Positions 6,875 through 15,900 of a stretch of 64,000 nucleotides of DNA are shown here, one piece after another. Source of the DNA: a virus; the IMG/VR virus record IMGVR_UViG_3300033149_004458, positions 1 to 64,000 of that record; one strand, given 5' to 3'. Numbering within the stretch: the stretch's first letter is position 1; the number at the start of each line of letters is the position of its first letter. The position numbers and the translations under genes were made by a program. The notes beneath the pieces were generated by a model. It was not told the DNA's origin. It made no database searches and saw nothing but the letters and a program-made list of their open reading frames with translations.

Positions 6875-7612
6875 TCACGATATTACGTACAGGTCATCCA
6901 TCTGCGCCGTTGTCATCGCGTAGTCGAACAGCACAATACAGGAAATCCAGCCCTTCCAATAGAAGGAGAGACCATCGCTACTGCCGAAGTACACCTTCGT
7001 TAGATCCCCCGCCCAGGTCCCCAGGCCTGTGTCATTCGCGTTCATCTGCGCGCCGTTCCAGCGATACTGCACGATATCGCCAGATGCGCTCCACGTCGTT
7101 GCAGTGTAAAACCAGGCCGTCGTTGACGTAGTCTTATCGCCTACCTCGTAAGTACCTCCACGGCGGTGAATCCAGGTCGGTCTATTGCTGGCAACATTCC
7201 TGTGGAGCATTATGTAGTTATTGTCGTCCACAAACAGCCTGCCAATGGCCCGCTCAGCGTCATCGGTCCAAACCGTCGCATCGTAGGCTCGCGCCCAAAC
7301 CGCCAACGTGCCCTCATCGCCGTTGAACAAGCCACCATTCAGCGCCGAGAGGACGCTCGCCCCTGCGCCAACGTAGTCATTCACTCCGTCAAAGTAAAAC
7401 GCCCCCAGGCCCCCAGGCCCGCTTTGCCCCAGCGTGCAGCCCGTGATGCTTCCATGCAGCCCGTTCCCGCTCCAGTCGTGCGCCACCGACCCTGATAGCT
7501 CGTTTAAGGGCCAGAAGGCGATGGGCTCATACCACAGCACCTTGTCGTAGTAAGAACAACCAAATATCCCAGGGACGCTAGAAATTCCTGATAACCCTGA
7601 TACTCCACCCAT
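6875..7612 (-). CDS. LamG/concanavalin A-like lectin domain protein, 245 aa
   Basis: Residues about 28-240 fit a LamG-like jelly roll (Laminin_G_3 type). The chain opens with AFWPLNELSGSVAHDWSGNG, then GLGAFYFDGVNDYV, and later has FYTATTWSASGDIVQYRWNG, ending GWISCIVLFDYAMTTAQMDDLY. These are hallmark strands of the fold: W-x-L-(N/D)E, a phi-D-G-x-(N/D)-D-Y motif, and the closing A-(L/M)-T-x-x-(E/Q)-(I/M)-x-x-L-Y motif. A Gly/Ser-rich lead precedes it. Such domains bind carbohydrates, so this is a likely receptor-binding or glycan-attachment protein of the virion. It is the most upstream gene of the G+C-rich block. Confidence 0.8.
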   Translation of the reverse strand: MGGVSGLSGISSVPGIFGCSYYDKVLWYEPIAFWPLNELSGSVAHDWSGNGLHGSITGCTLGQSGPGGLGAFYFDGVNDYVGAGASVLSALNGGLFNGDEGTLAVWARAYDATVWTDDAERAIGRLFVDDNNYIMLHRNVASNRPTWIHRRGGTYEVGDKTTSTTAWFYTATTWSASGDIVQYRWNGAQMNANDTGLGTWAGDLTKVYFGSSDGLSFYWKGWISCIVLFDYAMTTAQMDDLYVIS

Positions 7613-7615
7613 GAT

Positions 7616-7972
7616 TTATTCCACCCAATGATTTAATACATTTACTTTGCCTGTAACCCCAGAACCACCCGCTGATAAAGTAACTACCATGTTTTTGCCT
7701 TTTGATCCATGCTTGGGGGCAGGGAAAATTATAAACCCTGCTCCTCCGGTTGTAATATCCATACTGAAAATAGTCGCCCCACCAACTGCAATACTAAGAT
7801 TTCCATTAGTAGGAACATTATCATAGCTCCAAGCCAAACCCGTGATTACATGACATGCCCCTCTTACTGCTGCATAGGTAATAACTGCATCAGTATTGGC
7901 AGCAGGTTCATCTACATCGTTATTATCCGAATAAACACTGCTGAATGTTATAGGCTTTAGTGTTTCTGACAT
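7616..7972 (-). CDS. Small beta-rich virion protein, 118 aa
   Basis: The sequence alternates short strands and Gly/Thr/Asp turns, as in a small jelly-roll or beta-sandwich domain. Such domains are common as phage decoration or fibre modules; the one at 12615 is similar in size and style. The ATG overlaps the stop of the 55-aa gene upstream (TAATG), indicating translational coupling. It lies among the adhesin genes and probably contributes to the tail tip or fibre. No specific family is recognised. Confidence 0.6.
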   Translation of the reverse strand: MSETLKPITFSSVYSDNNDVDEPAANTDAVITYAAVRGACHVITGLAWSYDNVPTNGNLSIAVGGATIFSMDITTGGAGFIIFPAPKHGSKGKNMVVTLSAGGSGVTGKVNVLNHWVE

Positions 7973-8139
7973 TATTTCTCTGCTCCAACATCTTGTCGTT
8001 TGAGAATAACCGGGTTACCGCCATTCTCTAACGAGTAGTTTATTTCCGCAAAAACCCTTGTATATTTTTGCAGGCTTATAATTATTTCTCTTCTTAATCT
8101 TTTAAGTTCCTCTAAATTATCCAGTATCTTGTTTGACAT
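7972..8139 (-). CDS. Small coiled-coil protein, 55 aa
   Basis: This 55-codon frame starts Met-Ser-Asn-Lys-Ile-Leu-Asp. It has a charged amphipathic helix (LEELKRLRREIIISLQK) over about residues 8-27. GGAGAGG lies shortly before the ATG. The start lies inside the 3' end of the 90-aa gene (23-base overlap) and the stop overlaps the next ATG by one base (TAATG). Such tight coupling on both sides argues that it is real. It is probably a small structural or lysis accessory protein. Function is unknown. Confidence 0.65.
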   Translation of the reverse strand: MSNKILDNLEELKRLRREIIISLQKYTRVFAEINYSLENGGNPVILKRQDVGAEK

Positions 8140-8389
8140 TTGCCAGCCTCTCCGCTAATATTTCCAATGAACGGTCAATCTGCATAATTAGTTTGTTGTG
8201 TTCCACTCTCATTGTTGCCTCATGTTCTATCTGTTCTTGAAGAACCCTCATCAGGGTGTTTCTACAAGTATTTAGTTCCTTCCATAAGCGTAAAACGACC
8301 ATGGCTAACCCAATAACCATAACGCCAAGTGGACCATAAGCTAATAAAACACTTTCTAGTGTAATGGGTTCCATTGTAGTAGATTCCAT
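8117..8389 (-). CDS. Membrane-anchored coiled-coil protein, candidate lysis accessory, 90 aa
   Basis: There is one hydrophobic helix near the N-terminus (about residues 16-37, starting LAYGPLGVMVIGLAMVVL). A charged coiled coil follows (about 38-88) with heptad-spaced Leu and Ile. This is the reverse order of XhlA-type proteins but a similar architecture to phage holin-accessory proteins. It follows directly downstream of the large cell-wall/glycan enzyme gene at 8408-10807, supporting a lysis or wall-penetration role. The start is uncertain: ATG at 8389 or at 8374, neither with a strong ribosome binding site. Confidence 0.55.
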   Translation of the reverse strand: MESTTMEPITLESVLLAYGPLGVMVIGLAMVVLRLWKELNTCRNTLMRVLQEQIEHEATMRVEHNKLIMQIDRSLEILAERLANVKQDTG

Positions 8390-8407
8390 TGTAATAAGGT
8401 TGTTCCA

Positions 8408-10807
8408 CTAACCTACTAATCTAGATAAATCCAATAGTTGCTTTCTGCTTATGCCAAAGTGTTCCCATTCTCCACTTCCTGGGAATGTGAAAATACATTG
8501 TCCTCGGCAACGGTTGCCGTGCTCTTTGTTCCATGCCTGAACGAGACTTCTATACTTGAGAAGGCTAGATTTATACCATTCCCAATCACCATTACATGTT
8601 TCCTTATAACGCCAACCAGCAGTTGCACTAGGCATACTACCATTCACTATCAGAATTCCTCCACCTTCGGTGAAGATGTATTGTGGATAAACTCCCTTTT
8701 TTCTAAATTCTACGTCCCAACTTAACAGAGGTCGCATAGAAAAGTGTCGCACCGAATCTGATAATGTACAATACCGTTGTTTATAATTGAACCCAATATA
8801 AGTATGTCCACCAAGGTAGCCGTTATATTTCACCACTTGCTCTGCCGCTGGCAACATAAGAAGGGCTTCTTCTCCATGTTGGGGGTTTCCCACCCCTGGG
8901 TTTAGCAAGCAGGGAACGACTGCGTTACCAAGTTCAGAGTATAGCCAATCAGCATAATGACATTCAAATTCAACTGTTCGTTGTATACCAGAAATATCGC
9001 CCGTTGCGATTGTTTCATTTACCCCTTCTACTGCGTCTATCCAATCAGCTTCCTCAAGTAAACTGTCTAGAATTTGTTCCAGATAAAGTCTGGCCCCCGC
9101 ACGCAACCCACCAGAATGGTTGAAATATGGATTATAGTTATTTATAACATGTCGGTATAATACATTTGTCTTTGGAGATATTGCTTTAATCTGGCGGCCC
9201 CACTGCATGTTCTCTACCAGCTTAACCCATTCAGGTTGAACTGTTGCAATGTATTCATAAATTCCTGAGCTATTATCTTGGATATGAAGACTCAAGAACT
9301 CACCTGGTTCTGGGTATTGTGGTTCTCCTGTTTCATACTTAGCAAGAAGTCGGAAACTTTCAGCCTGTCTACCATATAAATTATCTAAATAATCACATTC
9401 TCGCTTCCAAGGATCAAGGGCAATGAAACGTTGATTTGCAAATTCTACCAGTAAAACAAAGTGCTTACTATACCCCCAAGAGACATCAGCAAAAGCCAAC
9501 CCACCGCTTCTGAGGTGCTGTACTACTTCTGGGTAATCTTCAGTGTATTTTAAGACCTGCAAACCAAGAGCTTCTTTCATAGATACCCATTTTACTTCAC
9601 AGTTTGACGTAAAACCCCCTGGTCCAAGGTCTTCGTTTACAGTCAAAGGGGTGGCATCAGGTTTAATGCCAAAGATTCTTTGAGCCATAGCACACGCAGT
9701 GTCCCAACAACCATCCTCACCGATTGTGGTTGTACAATTTGCTCCTTTACGAACAACGTCTTTCCAGGGTTCGTCCCTTTGGCCCAGTAGATACTTTTCC
9801 CACTTTTTGCGTGGGTCAACCGGTAATACGTTACGGAAAACAAGCTCTGTCTCTGGTGACCTTTCCTTATACCATTCAGTTAGTGCTGCTTGTTTGTCCT
9901 CGTCGAAATCAAATAATTCTACCTTGTTAGAATTGACTAACTCCGGTTTGTAGTTTATTGCGTCGTCGTGTGACCAGCCCGCCGATCTTCTTTGGTATTT
10001 CGCCCACTTCTGTACTGTCTCCAGGGATTTGCTGTCCATGTTATCGGAATATACCCAGAAAACGCGGTTATACTTTTCTGCTGGTGGTTCTACTATAACT
10101 AAACGAACATCGTCCCAATAAGCATCATTATGTTTAAATCTCCAAAGAGTTTGCGATCTTAAGAATACAGTTATATAGTCATTTTCTGCTGTTACCTCTA
10201 CCTGGGGAACTTGGGCATAGCTGTTATAAATGTACGCCCCTCGCCCCCAGACCACGGTGTTAGCATATGGATTTGTTTTCCCTGTGGGGTCAATGCCAAG
10301 CCAAAAAGTAAAGTTTCTCCAATCGTCGTCCTCGGTATCACCCTCAAGAATAAACCCTGCGTTATAACCAGCGCCCTCGCTCCAACGAGCGTCGTCTGGG
10401 TGTGGGCCATCCTTACTATTACTCCAGGCATGTGCTTGTGCTGTTAACCTCAAATGCTGGCCCGGTTTTACAGCAACTCGTTGTAGGAAACCAGCGTCAT
10501 GGACACGAAAAAATGTGAATAACAAGGTTGCTTTTTTACCTTCTGCTACCCGTGTGGGATCGTGTGTTTTCCATGCATCTCTTACCTCTGGTTGGCACCA
10601 GCCCTCTTTATTTGACGGGTCATACCCAAAGCCGCCTTTAGGAAGGCCCTCTTTGAAAAACGTATACCATTCTGGGGGAGTGAAGATATTGCCCACCGAT
10701 CTTTCCCTTACAAACTTACCGTTAGGGGCAAAAACAAAAGCTATATGACTACCACCATCTGACCAGTCTGTTTCAAATCCCTGGTTATGCAATAAATTGT
10801 CGTTCAT
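8408..10807 (-). CDS. Multidomain tail/lysis enzyme: CBM-like, C39-like peptidase, glycosidase-like, 799 aa
   Basis: The order is three domains. Residues 1-240 form a beta-sandwich resembling carbohydrate-binding modules that begin NLLHNQGFETDW and end YWDDVRLVIVE. Residues about 340-470 resemble a papain-like C39-type peptidase: Cys367 in EDGCWDTACAMA, His449 in KHFVLLV and Asp465 in ALDPW form a plausible catalytic triad. Residues about 500-750 look like a TIM-barrel glycoside hydrolase, with VLYRHVIN, a VEGVNE motif (Glu598 as candidate acid/base) and GGHTYIGFNY. Together these would bind glycans and cut peptide and sugar bonds of the cell envelope during entry or lysis. No signal peptide is present. 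Catalytic assignments are inferred from motif spacing. Confidence 0.72.
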   Translation of the reverse strand: MNDNLLHNQGFETDWSDGGSHIAFVFAPNGKFVRERSVGNIFTPPEWYTFFKEGLPKGGFGYDPSNKEGWCQPEVRDAWKTHDPTRVAEGKKATLLFTFFRVHDAGFLQRVAVKPGQHLRLTAQAHAWSNSKDGPHPDDARWSEGAGYNAGFILEGDTEDDDWRNFTFWLGIDPTGKTNPYANTVVWGRGAYIYNSYAQVPQVEVTAENDYITVFLRSQTLWRFKHNDAYWDDVRLVIVEPPAEKYNRVFWVYSDNMDSKSLETVQKWAKYQRRSAGWSHDDAINYKPELVNSNKVELFDFDEDKQAALTEWYKERSPETELVFRNVLPVDPRKKWEKYLLGQRDEPWKDVVRKGANCTTTIGEDGCWDTACAMAQRIFGIKPDATPLTVNEDLGPGGFTSNCEVKWVSMKEALGLQVLKYTEDYPEVVQHLRSGGLAFADVSWGYSKHFVLLVEFANQRFIALDPWKRECDYLDNLYGRQAESFRLLAKYETGEPQYPEPGEFLSLHIQDNSSGIYEYIATVQPEWVKLVENMQWGRQIKAISPKTNVLYRHVINNYNPYFNHSGGLRAGARLYLEQILDSLLEEADWIDAVEGVNETIATGDISGIQRTVEFECHYADWLYSELGNAVVPCLLNPGVGNPQHGEEALLMLPAAEQVVKYNGYLGGHTYIGFNYKQRYCTLSDSVRHFSMRPLLSWDVEFRKKGVYPQYIFTEGGGILIVNGSMPSATAGWRYKETCNGDWEWYKSSLLKYRSLVQAWNKEHGNRCRGQCIFTFPGSGEWEHFGISRKQLLDLSRLVG

Positions 10808-10852
10808 TTTACTTTTCCTCTTCCATTTCTAAGCAGTCCTTATTAAATATAT

Positions 10853-12364
10853 TCATACTTCCCTTCTGGTCTCAAGGACCTCTGTCTGTACCGTTTTCTT
10901 ATTCATTGGGTAGACTACCTTCTTGGTGGTGTATCCTGTTTTTGAGATCGTGACAGTAAAGGGTGTATAGTCTATCCGGTTGGTACTGTTGTAATAGGTC
11001 CCCCCGCCTGGGTTAGTCATCACCCACGCCAGGAGGGGTTGGCTGATGTTCCCGTCCGTATCAGTAGTAAGGGGGCTGCCGCTTACTTCATCACCATCCA
11101 CATCTTGTATTTTGACACTAGCCCCCTCAATTGGGTTGTTGTCTTCGTCAACAACAGTTAGATCCAGGGTAAACTCAATCTTGAGAGGATTAGTGTATGA
11201 GGATTGCCAATAAACACGGGGGATGTTATCACCTCGCCTTTCAAAGACACAATCTCTGAAAATGCTGTCGCCATTCCCAGAATAGCGACTGCATCTCAGG
11301 TCACCTTCCCAATGACCCCAGATTTTACCCTCTACGACCAAAAGTGTGCCACTATCGTTGTAAAGTTCATCCTGAAAATAAGCATTTCTAAGGACTGGGC
11401 GAGTAACGGTGCATGGATCAAGAGCGCCGAACTTCCACCCATCTCCTGTTACCTCAACATCGGAGCAATCAATATAGGTCTGGAACATTGTTTCCACCCT
11501 GCTCCCATTAAATGAGGTGGAAGTGTAGTTCAGACGACAGTATGAATCAGCATTGATCACCTTGTCTAATCTCTCCACACCGCCCCACTCACCTTTGAGC
11601 GTGCAGCCATAGAATTTGCAGCCATAGGAATACCCGCCGGTTCGGTTGCCAAACTGAAGCCCGTAAATGGTGCAACCGTTGTAGCCTCGCTGGGCAGCCG
11701 CATCATAATCTCCAAAAGTTAACACCGCGTTGGGGTTGTAAATCTGCAAACCACCGTTGATAAAGATAATGGTTTTGTTTTTCTCCGTCAGGCTGGCCGC
11801 TGCTGTGCCGGTCAAGTAGATGCAGCCTATCAGCTCGAATACCCCACCATCGTAGAAACAAGCATTGGACAACCCCGCCGCATCCAAGGCATCCTTGATA
11901 TCTTGAAGAGTCGTCTCGCCCGTGAAACTGATCAGCGGTTTGCCGATGTTCTTATCTAAACCATTGGGCAAATCATAGGGGTAGGTGAACAGGTGGCGGG
12001 GGTCATACAGGTTCTCACTGCTGATAGTAATGGAGTTGGTCGTGGTGGAATAGGAATAATCGCCCCCGACGTGGCTGGGATTGGAAGCGTAGTCACCAGG
12101 TGCCTTGGTCAGGTAAACATGATAGCCACCGGCACCCGGAACAGCGTCCCACGTAATTTGGACCTGTCTATCAGTATCTGTCGTGGCGAAAGATTGCTCA
12201 GCTGAGGCCACCCCCTCTCTCACATAGAGATTGTAGGTAGCACCATGATTGCTGGCCAGGATACGAAAGTAGTAAGTAGTATTAGGATCAAGCGACCCGC
12301 CAGCCTGAACAGTCGGGACAATGTTGGTAGGGGCAGCATAAGGAGCTGTGATCGTTACTGCCAT
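10853..12364 (-). CDS. Tail fibre protein: FN3-like, beta-helix, carboxypeptidase-regulatory-like domain, 503 aa
   Basis: Residues about 1-105 look like a fibronectin type III domain (PNTTYYFRILASN, ITWDAVPGAGGYHVYL). Residues about 130-390 consist of short strand repeats with Gly/Tyr/Asn turns, suggestive of a parallel beta-helix fibre shaft. Residues about 400-490 resemble a carboxypeptidase regulatory-like / Big-type domain (LTVVDEDNNPIEGASVKI, then SKTGYTTKKVVYPM). It is a virion adhesin that probably contacts the host surface. Its ATG overlaps the stop of the coiled-coil gene upstream (TAATG). Base composition is richer in G and C than in the adjacent 799-aa gene. Confidence 0.75.
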   Translation of the reverse strand: MAVTITAPYAAPTNIVPTVQAGGSLDPNTTYYFRILASNHGATYNLYVREGVASAEQSFATTDTDRQVQITWDAVPGAGGYHVYLTKAPGDYASNPSHVGGDYSYSTTTNSITISSENLYDPRHLFTYPYDLPNGLDKNIGKPLISFTGETTLQDIKDALDAAGLSNACFYDGGVFELIGCIYLTGTAAASLTEKNKTIIFINGGLQIYNPNAVLTFGDYDAAAQRGYNGCTIYGLQFGNRTGGYSYGCKFYGCTLKGEWGGVERLDKVINADSYCRLNYTSTSFNGSRVETMFQTYIDCSDVEVTGDGWKFGALDPCTVTRPVLRNAYFQDELYNDSGTLLVVEGKIWGHWEGDLRCSRYSGNGDSIFRDCVFERRGDNIPRVYWQSSYTNPLKIEFTLDLTVVDEDNNPIEGASVKIQDVDGDEVSGSPLTTDTDGNISQPLLAWVMTNPGGGTYYNSTNRIDYTPFTVTISKTGYTTKKVVYPMNKKTVQTEVLETRREV

Positions 12365-12603
12365 TACGCCTCCCGTGTCCCAATAAGAGCCTCAATCTGT
12401 GCAATCTGAGCCTCCAAATAATCTATCCGCGCTTCCCTCTCTTGGTAGTAAGGGTGACATTGCTGGCCCAGTTCAGCCAACTCTCGGAGAGTCGGTGGCT
12501 CCATTGCTTTCAGCCTTTCAAGCTCGCGCTTCATCCTCGTCAGGTTGACCTTGGTTGTAACCTCGTCAACTCGGTAAACTTTGCCATCTAGTATGCGATA
12601 CAT
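12364..12603 (-). CDS. Small coiled-coil protein, possible fibre chaperone, 79 aa
   Basis: A short N-terminal beta hairpin (MYRILDGKVYRVDEV) is followed by two charged helices with heptads of Leu (about 20-40 and 53-75), typical of a coiled-coil dimer. It is coupled to the fibre gene downstream by a one-base overlap. Proteins of this size and position beside fibre genes often act as assembly chaperones or capping subunits. That is inference from context and shape only. Confidence 0.6.
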   Translation of the reverse strand: MYRILDGKVYRVDEVTTKVNLTRMKRELERLKAMEPPTLRELAELGQQCHPYYQEREARIDYLEAQIAQIEALIGTREA

Positions 12604-12614
12604 AGCTGGTCTCC

Positions 12615-12947
12615 TTAGCTGATTTCTGCACCTGAGACGTGGACCGTGATCTGGTCTGCGATTTCGGCCTGAGCCCGAATTGTATCACCAGCAGTATCTA
12701 GTACCTGGAAGCCTGTCCAGTGAACGAAGTCATGGGCTGGCACACTCCATTGGTAAAACATAACGTTTTCATCAGTTGGACTATTACCACTAGGGACTAA
12801 CCAAAAAGAAATGTAGCAGCCGCTGACTGTGTTATTACAGATATGAATATCTTTGACGATTGCTATTGTCGATGCAGGAACGGTGTAGAGGGTCTCTACG
12901 GAGCTGCCTACTGCTTGTCTTACTAATACTTTTTCCTGAAATGCCAT
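12615..12947 (-). CDS. Small jelly-roll-like virion protein, 110 aa
   Basis: This beta-rich protein has the pattern LYTVPASTIAIVKDIHICNNT, then ISFWLVPSGN and a strand ending ITVHVSGAEIS. The pattern is common to small phage structural domains annotated as tail or baseplate accessory proteins. It lies one base from the 1204-aa fibre gene. It probably forms an outer trimeric or decoration domain of the tail tip. No enzymatic residues are seen. Overall style and length resemble the 118-aa protein at 7616. Confidence 0.6.
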   Translation of the reverse strand: MAFQEKVLVRQAVGSSVETLYTVPASTIAIVKDIHICNNTVSGCYISFWLVPSGNSPTDENVMFYQWSVPAHDFVHWTGFQVLDTAGDTIRAQAEIADQITVHVSGAEIS

Positions 12948-12948
12948 T

Positions 12949-15900
12949 TTACCTCCCCATCATAAAACTGTAGCGGAATAGGTCTCTACCATCTTCTATG
13001 AGTATGTTTGTATTTATCTCGCCGGCATATACGTCCCACCGATGTGTTGCGTCCCCCAGAGCCTGACCACTGGCGGCAACAGGAAGAACGTCTCCCCCGT
13101 CCATTGTTAAAGCTTCAGCCATAGCACTTAATGTGGTGTGCTGTGCACCGGTAACGTGATAGTAATCATCCGCAGCCCCACCCTGGATAGCACCCGTGTC
13201 ATTGTGGTCGATGGCACCAACAAGGGGGAAGGCTACATCGTATGCACCTGCCACAGCATGGAAATTTGTGGCCCCCTGCTTGATTATAATCTTAGCAGCT
13301 AATATACTAAAGCCGCTTACGATGGGCGGTGTCTCTGGGGGCATTACTGCCTGCGCTTCTGCTAACCTATAGCTACCCCTACCGACTACAACGTGCAAGT
13401 CACTATCGTAGTTGATGTACACCCAGAATACACCATATCTATTATTTGCAATATTGGCTAAGTCAGTTCCATTGTCATATTGATAAGCAGTGGCACAAAT
13501 CTGTGATTGTGTGTCAGAGGCCCAAACTCCACCGGAGTGGTAGTGCCTGGTGAATGTTGCTGCACCAGAGGTATCTACTCCAGTTGTAGTAATCCTGTTT
13601 CTACCGAGATAGAATACACCAGCCGTGGATTCTAGGTAACGGTTGCCCTTCTCTGAGATTGTTCCGCCTGATGCTCGCTCAAACCCCCGCACGGCCATAA
13701 TCCGCTCGTGCTCTTCCCGCTGGAAATTTGGCAGTTGGATGCCAGACTGAATAATACGTAGAGTAGTTCCATCTCTGTAGACCTGACCAAGAGGAAACTG
13801 ACGATTCAACTCTATGTCAGAACGAGTGGTGGTCACATCGAACTTCGGCCCACCTACGTAATTCACAAACACGTAGTTGGTCATCGCGTCTGTGATGGCA
13901 AAATTGGTTGTACCCGCCAAATCAAATGATCGAGTCTCACCTATTTCACTATCTGTGGTCTTAAGAAATCCAGTGAGTGCTGAGATGTCTATCCTACCAT
14001 TGGCAATATTGCCATCGGCTGTTCCATCTGTTACCGCTTCATCGACCGGGATAGTAGTTACCCCACCAGCGTATGACGAGCCCCCAGCTGATACTGTATA
14101 GTCTCCATCATTTCCTGTACTGCCACTAACGGTAATTGTGTCGCCTGCTTCATAGCCTGCGGTCTGATCTCCAGCCACCTCAAATGACCCTGCACCTGCG
14201 CCCCCAACATTAGCCGCGGTGATGGGGTCCGAGTGAGCCGAAAGAGTGCCACCACTGATATAGCCCGCGCTCTGGACATTGTTAAGCCAGTCTTGAACGT
14301 CATCATATGTGGCAGTGTCGATTTCTGCAACTTCAACCTGAGAGGCTGGAACGGCTCCTGGCTGCCACTCGCTGGCAGTATCATTCCATATATATGTCTG
14401 GCCGTCTGCCGGCGCGCCAGCCCCCACCGCCCTGCCTTGAATACCTATGACGGTAGCTGCTCCTGTATTGTCCAGGGACACATCCTGGCTGACAGGCACG
14501 CTATTGATGTCAGTGCCATCACCTACTAAAATCTGGCCGTCTGCCTTGGCAGCGTAAGCTTCCCAATCAGATGCGCCACCACGAATAATCGACCCACGTG
14601 CATAATCATTTAAGCTCTCTAAGGCATTGCCATCCAAGAAAGTAATTGTGCCATTAGCGGTATCATATTGTACATTGAATACTTGTAAGGTGCCAGCGGT
14701 CTGCCGAAGGTCATATGGATTGCCAGCACTTGATGTGGTCTCTATTTTTCCACCAATTACTTTTATTGTGGCACCGGACACTTCATTGTTGACTCCATAG
14801 CTATCACCGGTGCCACTAGATTGTATGTCTACATCTAGCAATGTAATTGTACCCGTGCATGTTCCGCCTACAACGTCTACGCCTCTCGCAGACCCATTTG
14901 CCGTGCTGACCTCGATGTTTCCCTCATACACAATATTAGATGTCGATGTACGCCCAGCAGAGGTATTTGATAGCCCAATTGCGTAACTATTATCTGTAGT
15001 TAATACCATACGACCGCAAATATAAATTTCACATGCACCGTCTCGTGCAAGGATACCTCTGATATGGTCATCACTATGTGCCGTAATATCTCCATGGTAT
15101 GTAAGGGACCCGCCAGCCCTTGTGTGTATTACGTCGCTGTCTGTTGCGCAATTTAAGTAGAAATCTCCATTCCATACCCATGTTGCGGCATTACGGTTTT
15201 GTAGACAATATCCCCAACACCCTGTATTTGGGCATTGGATTCTGATGCTGCCCTCACCATAAATATCACCTGTGCTTTCTCCACGCACTCCATAGGCTCC
15301 CCAATCGTTACCGTCTGACTGTACATCAATGTTCCATTCTGCGTCTTGGCCTCTGTAAACAATCTTTCCAGTTGAGGTATTGCGAATACCTATTGCTGTG
15401 GCGTCACCACTGGTATATGTATTGTGGCAATAAAGGTCTGCTATAATAGTAGCTGTCCCAGATGTATGGTTACAAACCACTGCTGTCAACCCGGTTGATG
15501 CCGCGCCACTGTTAAGGGATGCCTCTATGCTGATGCTACGCACGTTGATGTAGTAATCTCCAGGGGACGATGGGATAGTTACTGCAACTTGTCCACCAGT
15601 GCAGAATATATCCACAGTCCCTTTGTAGATTTCTACCACAGGAACATCTGATACAAGAACTATATTCTCATCGTATGTTCCAGGTGGAATTAACACCACG
15701 TACCCTGCCCCTGCATAATCTATTGCGGTCTGGATTGTATCATATTCTGTTAGTGTGTTGGTTGTTGGGTTAAATAACGCCGGCCTATCTGGAGAAAAGG
15801 CAAGTGTCATCCCACCGTCTAGTGCTTCCAACCAAGCGCCAGCAGACATTCCGCCTGAACCCACACAAGAACATGTTATTCCAGAACCACAGGGGTTAAA

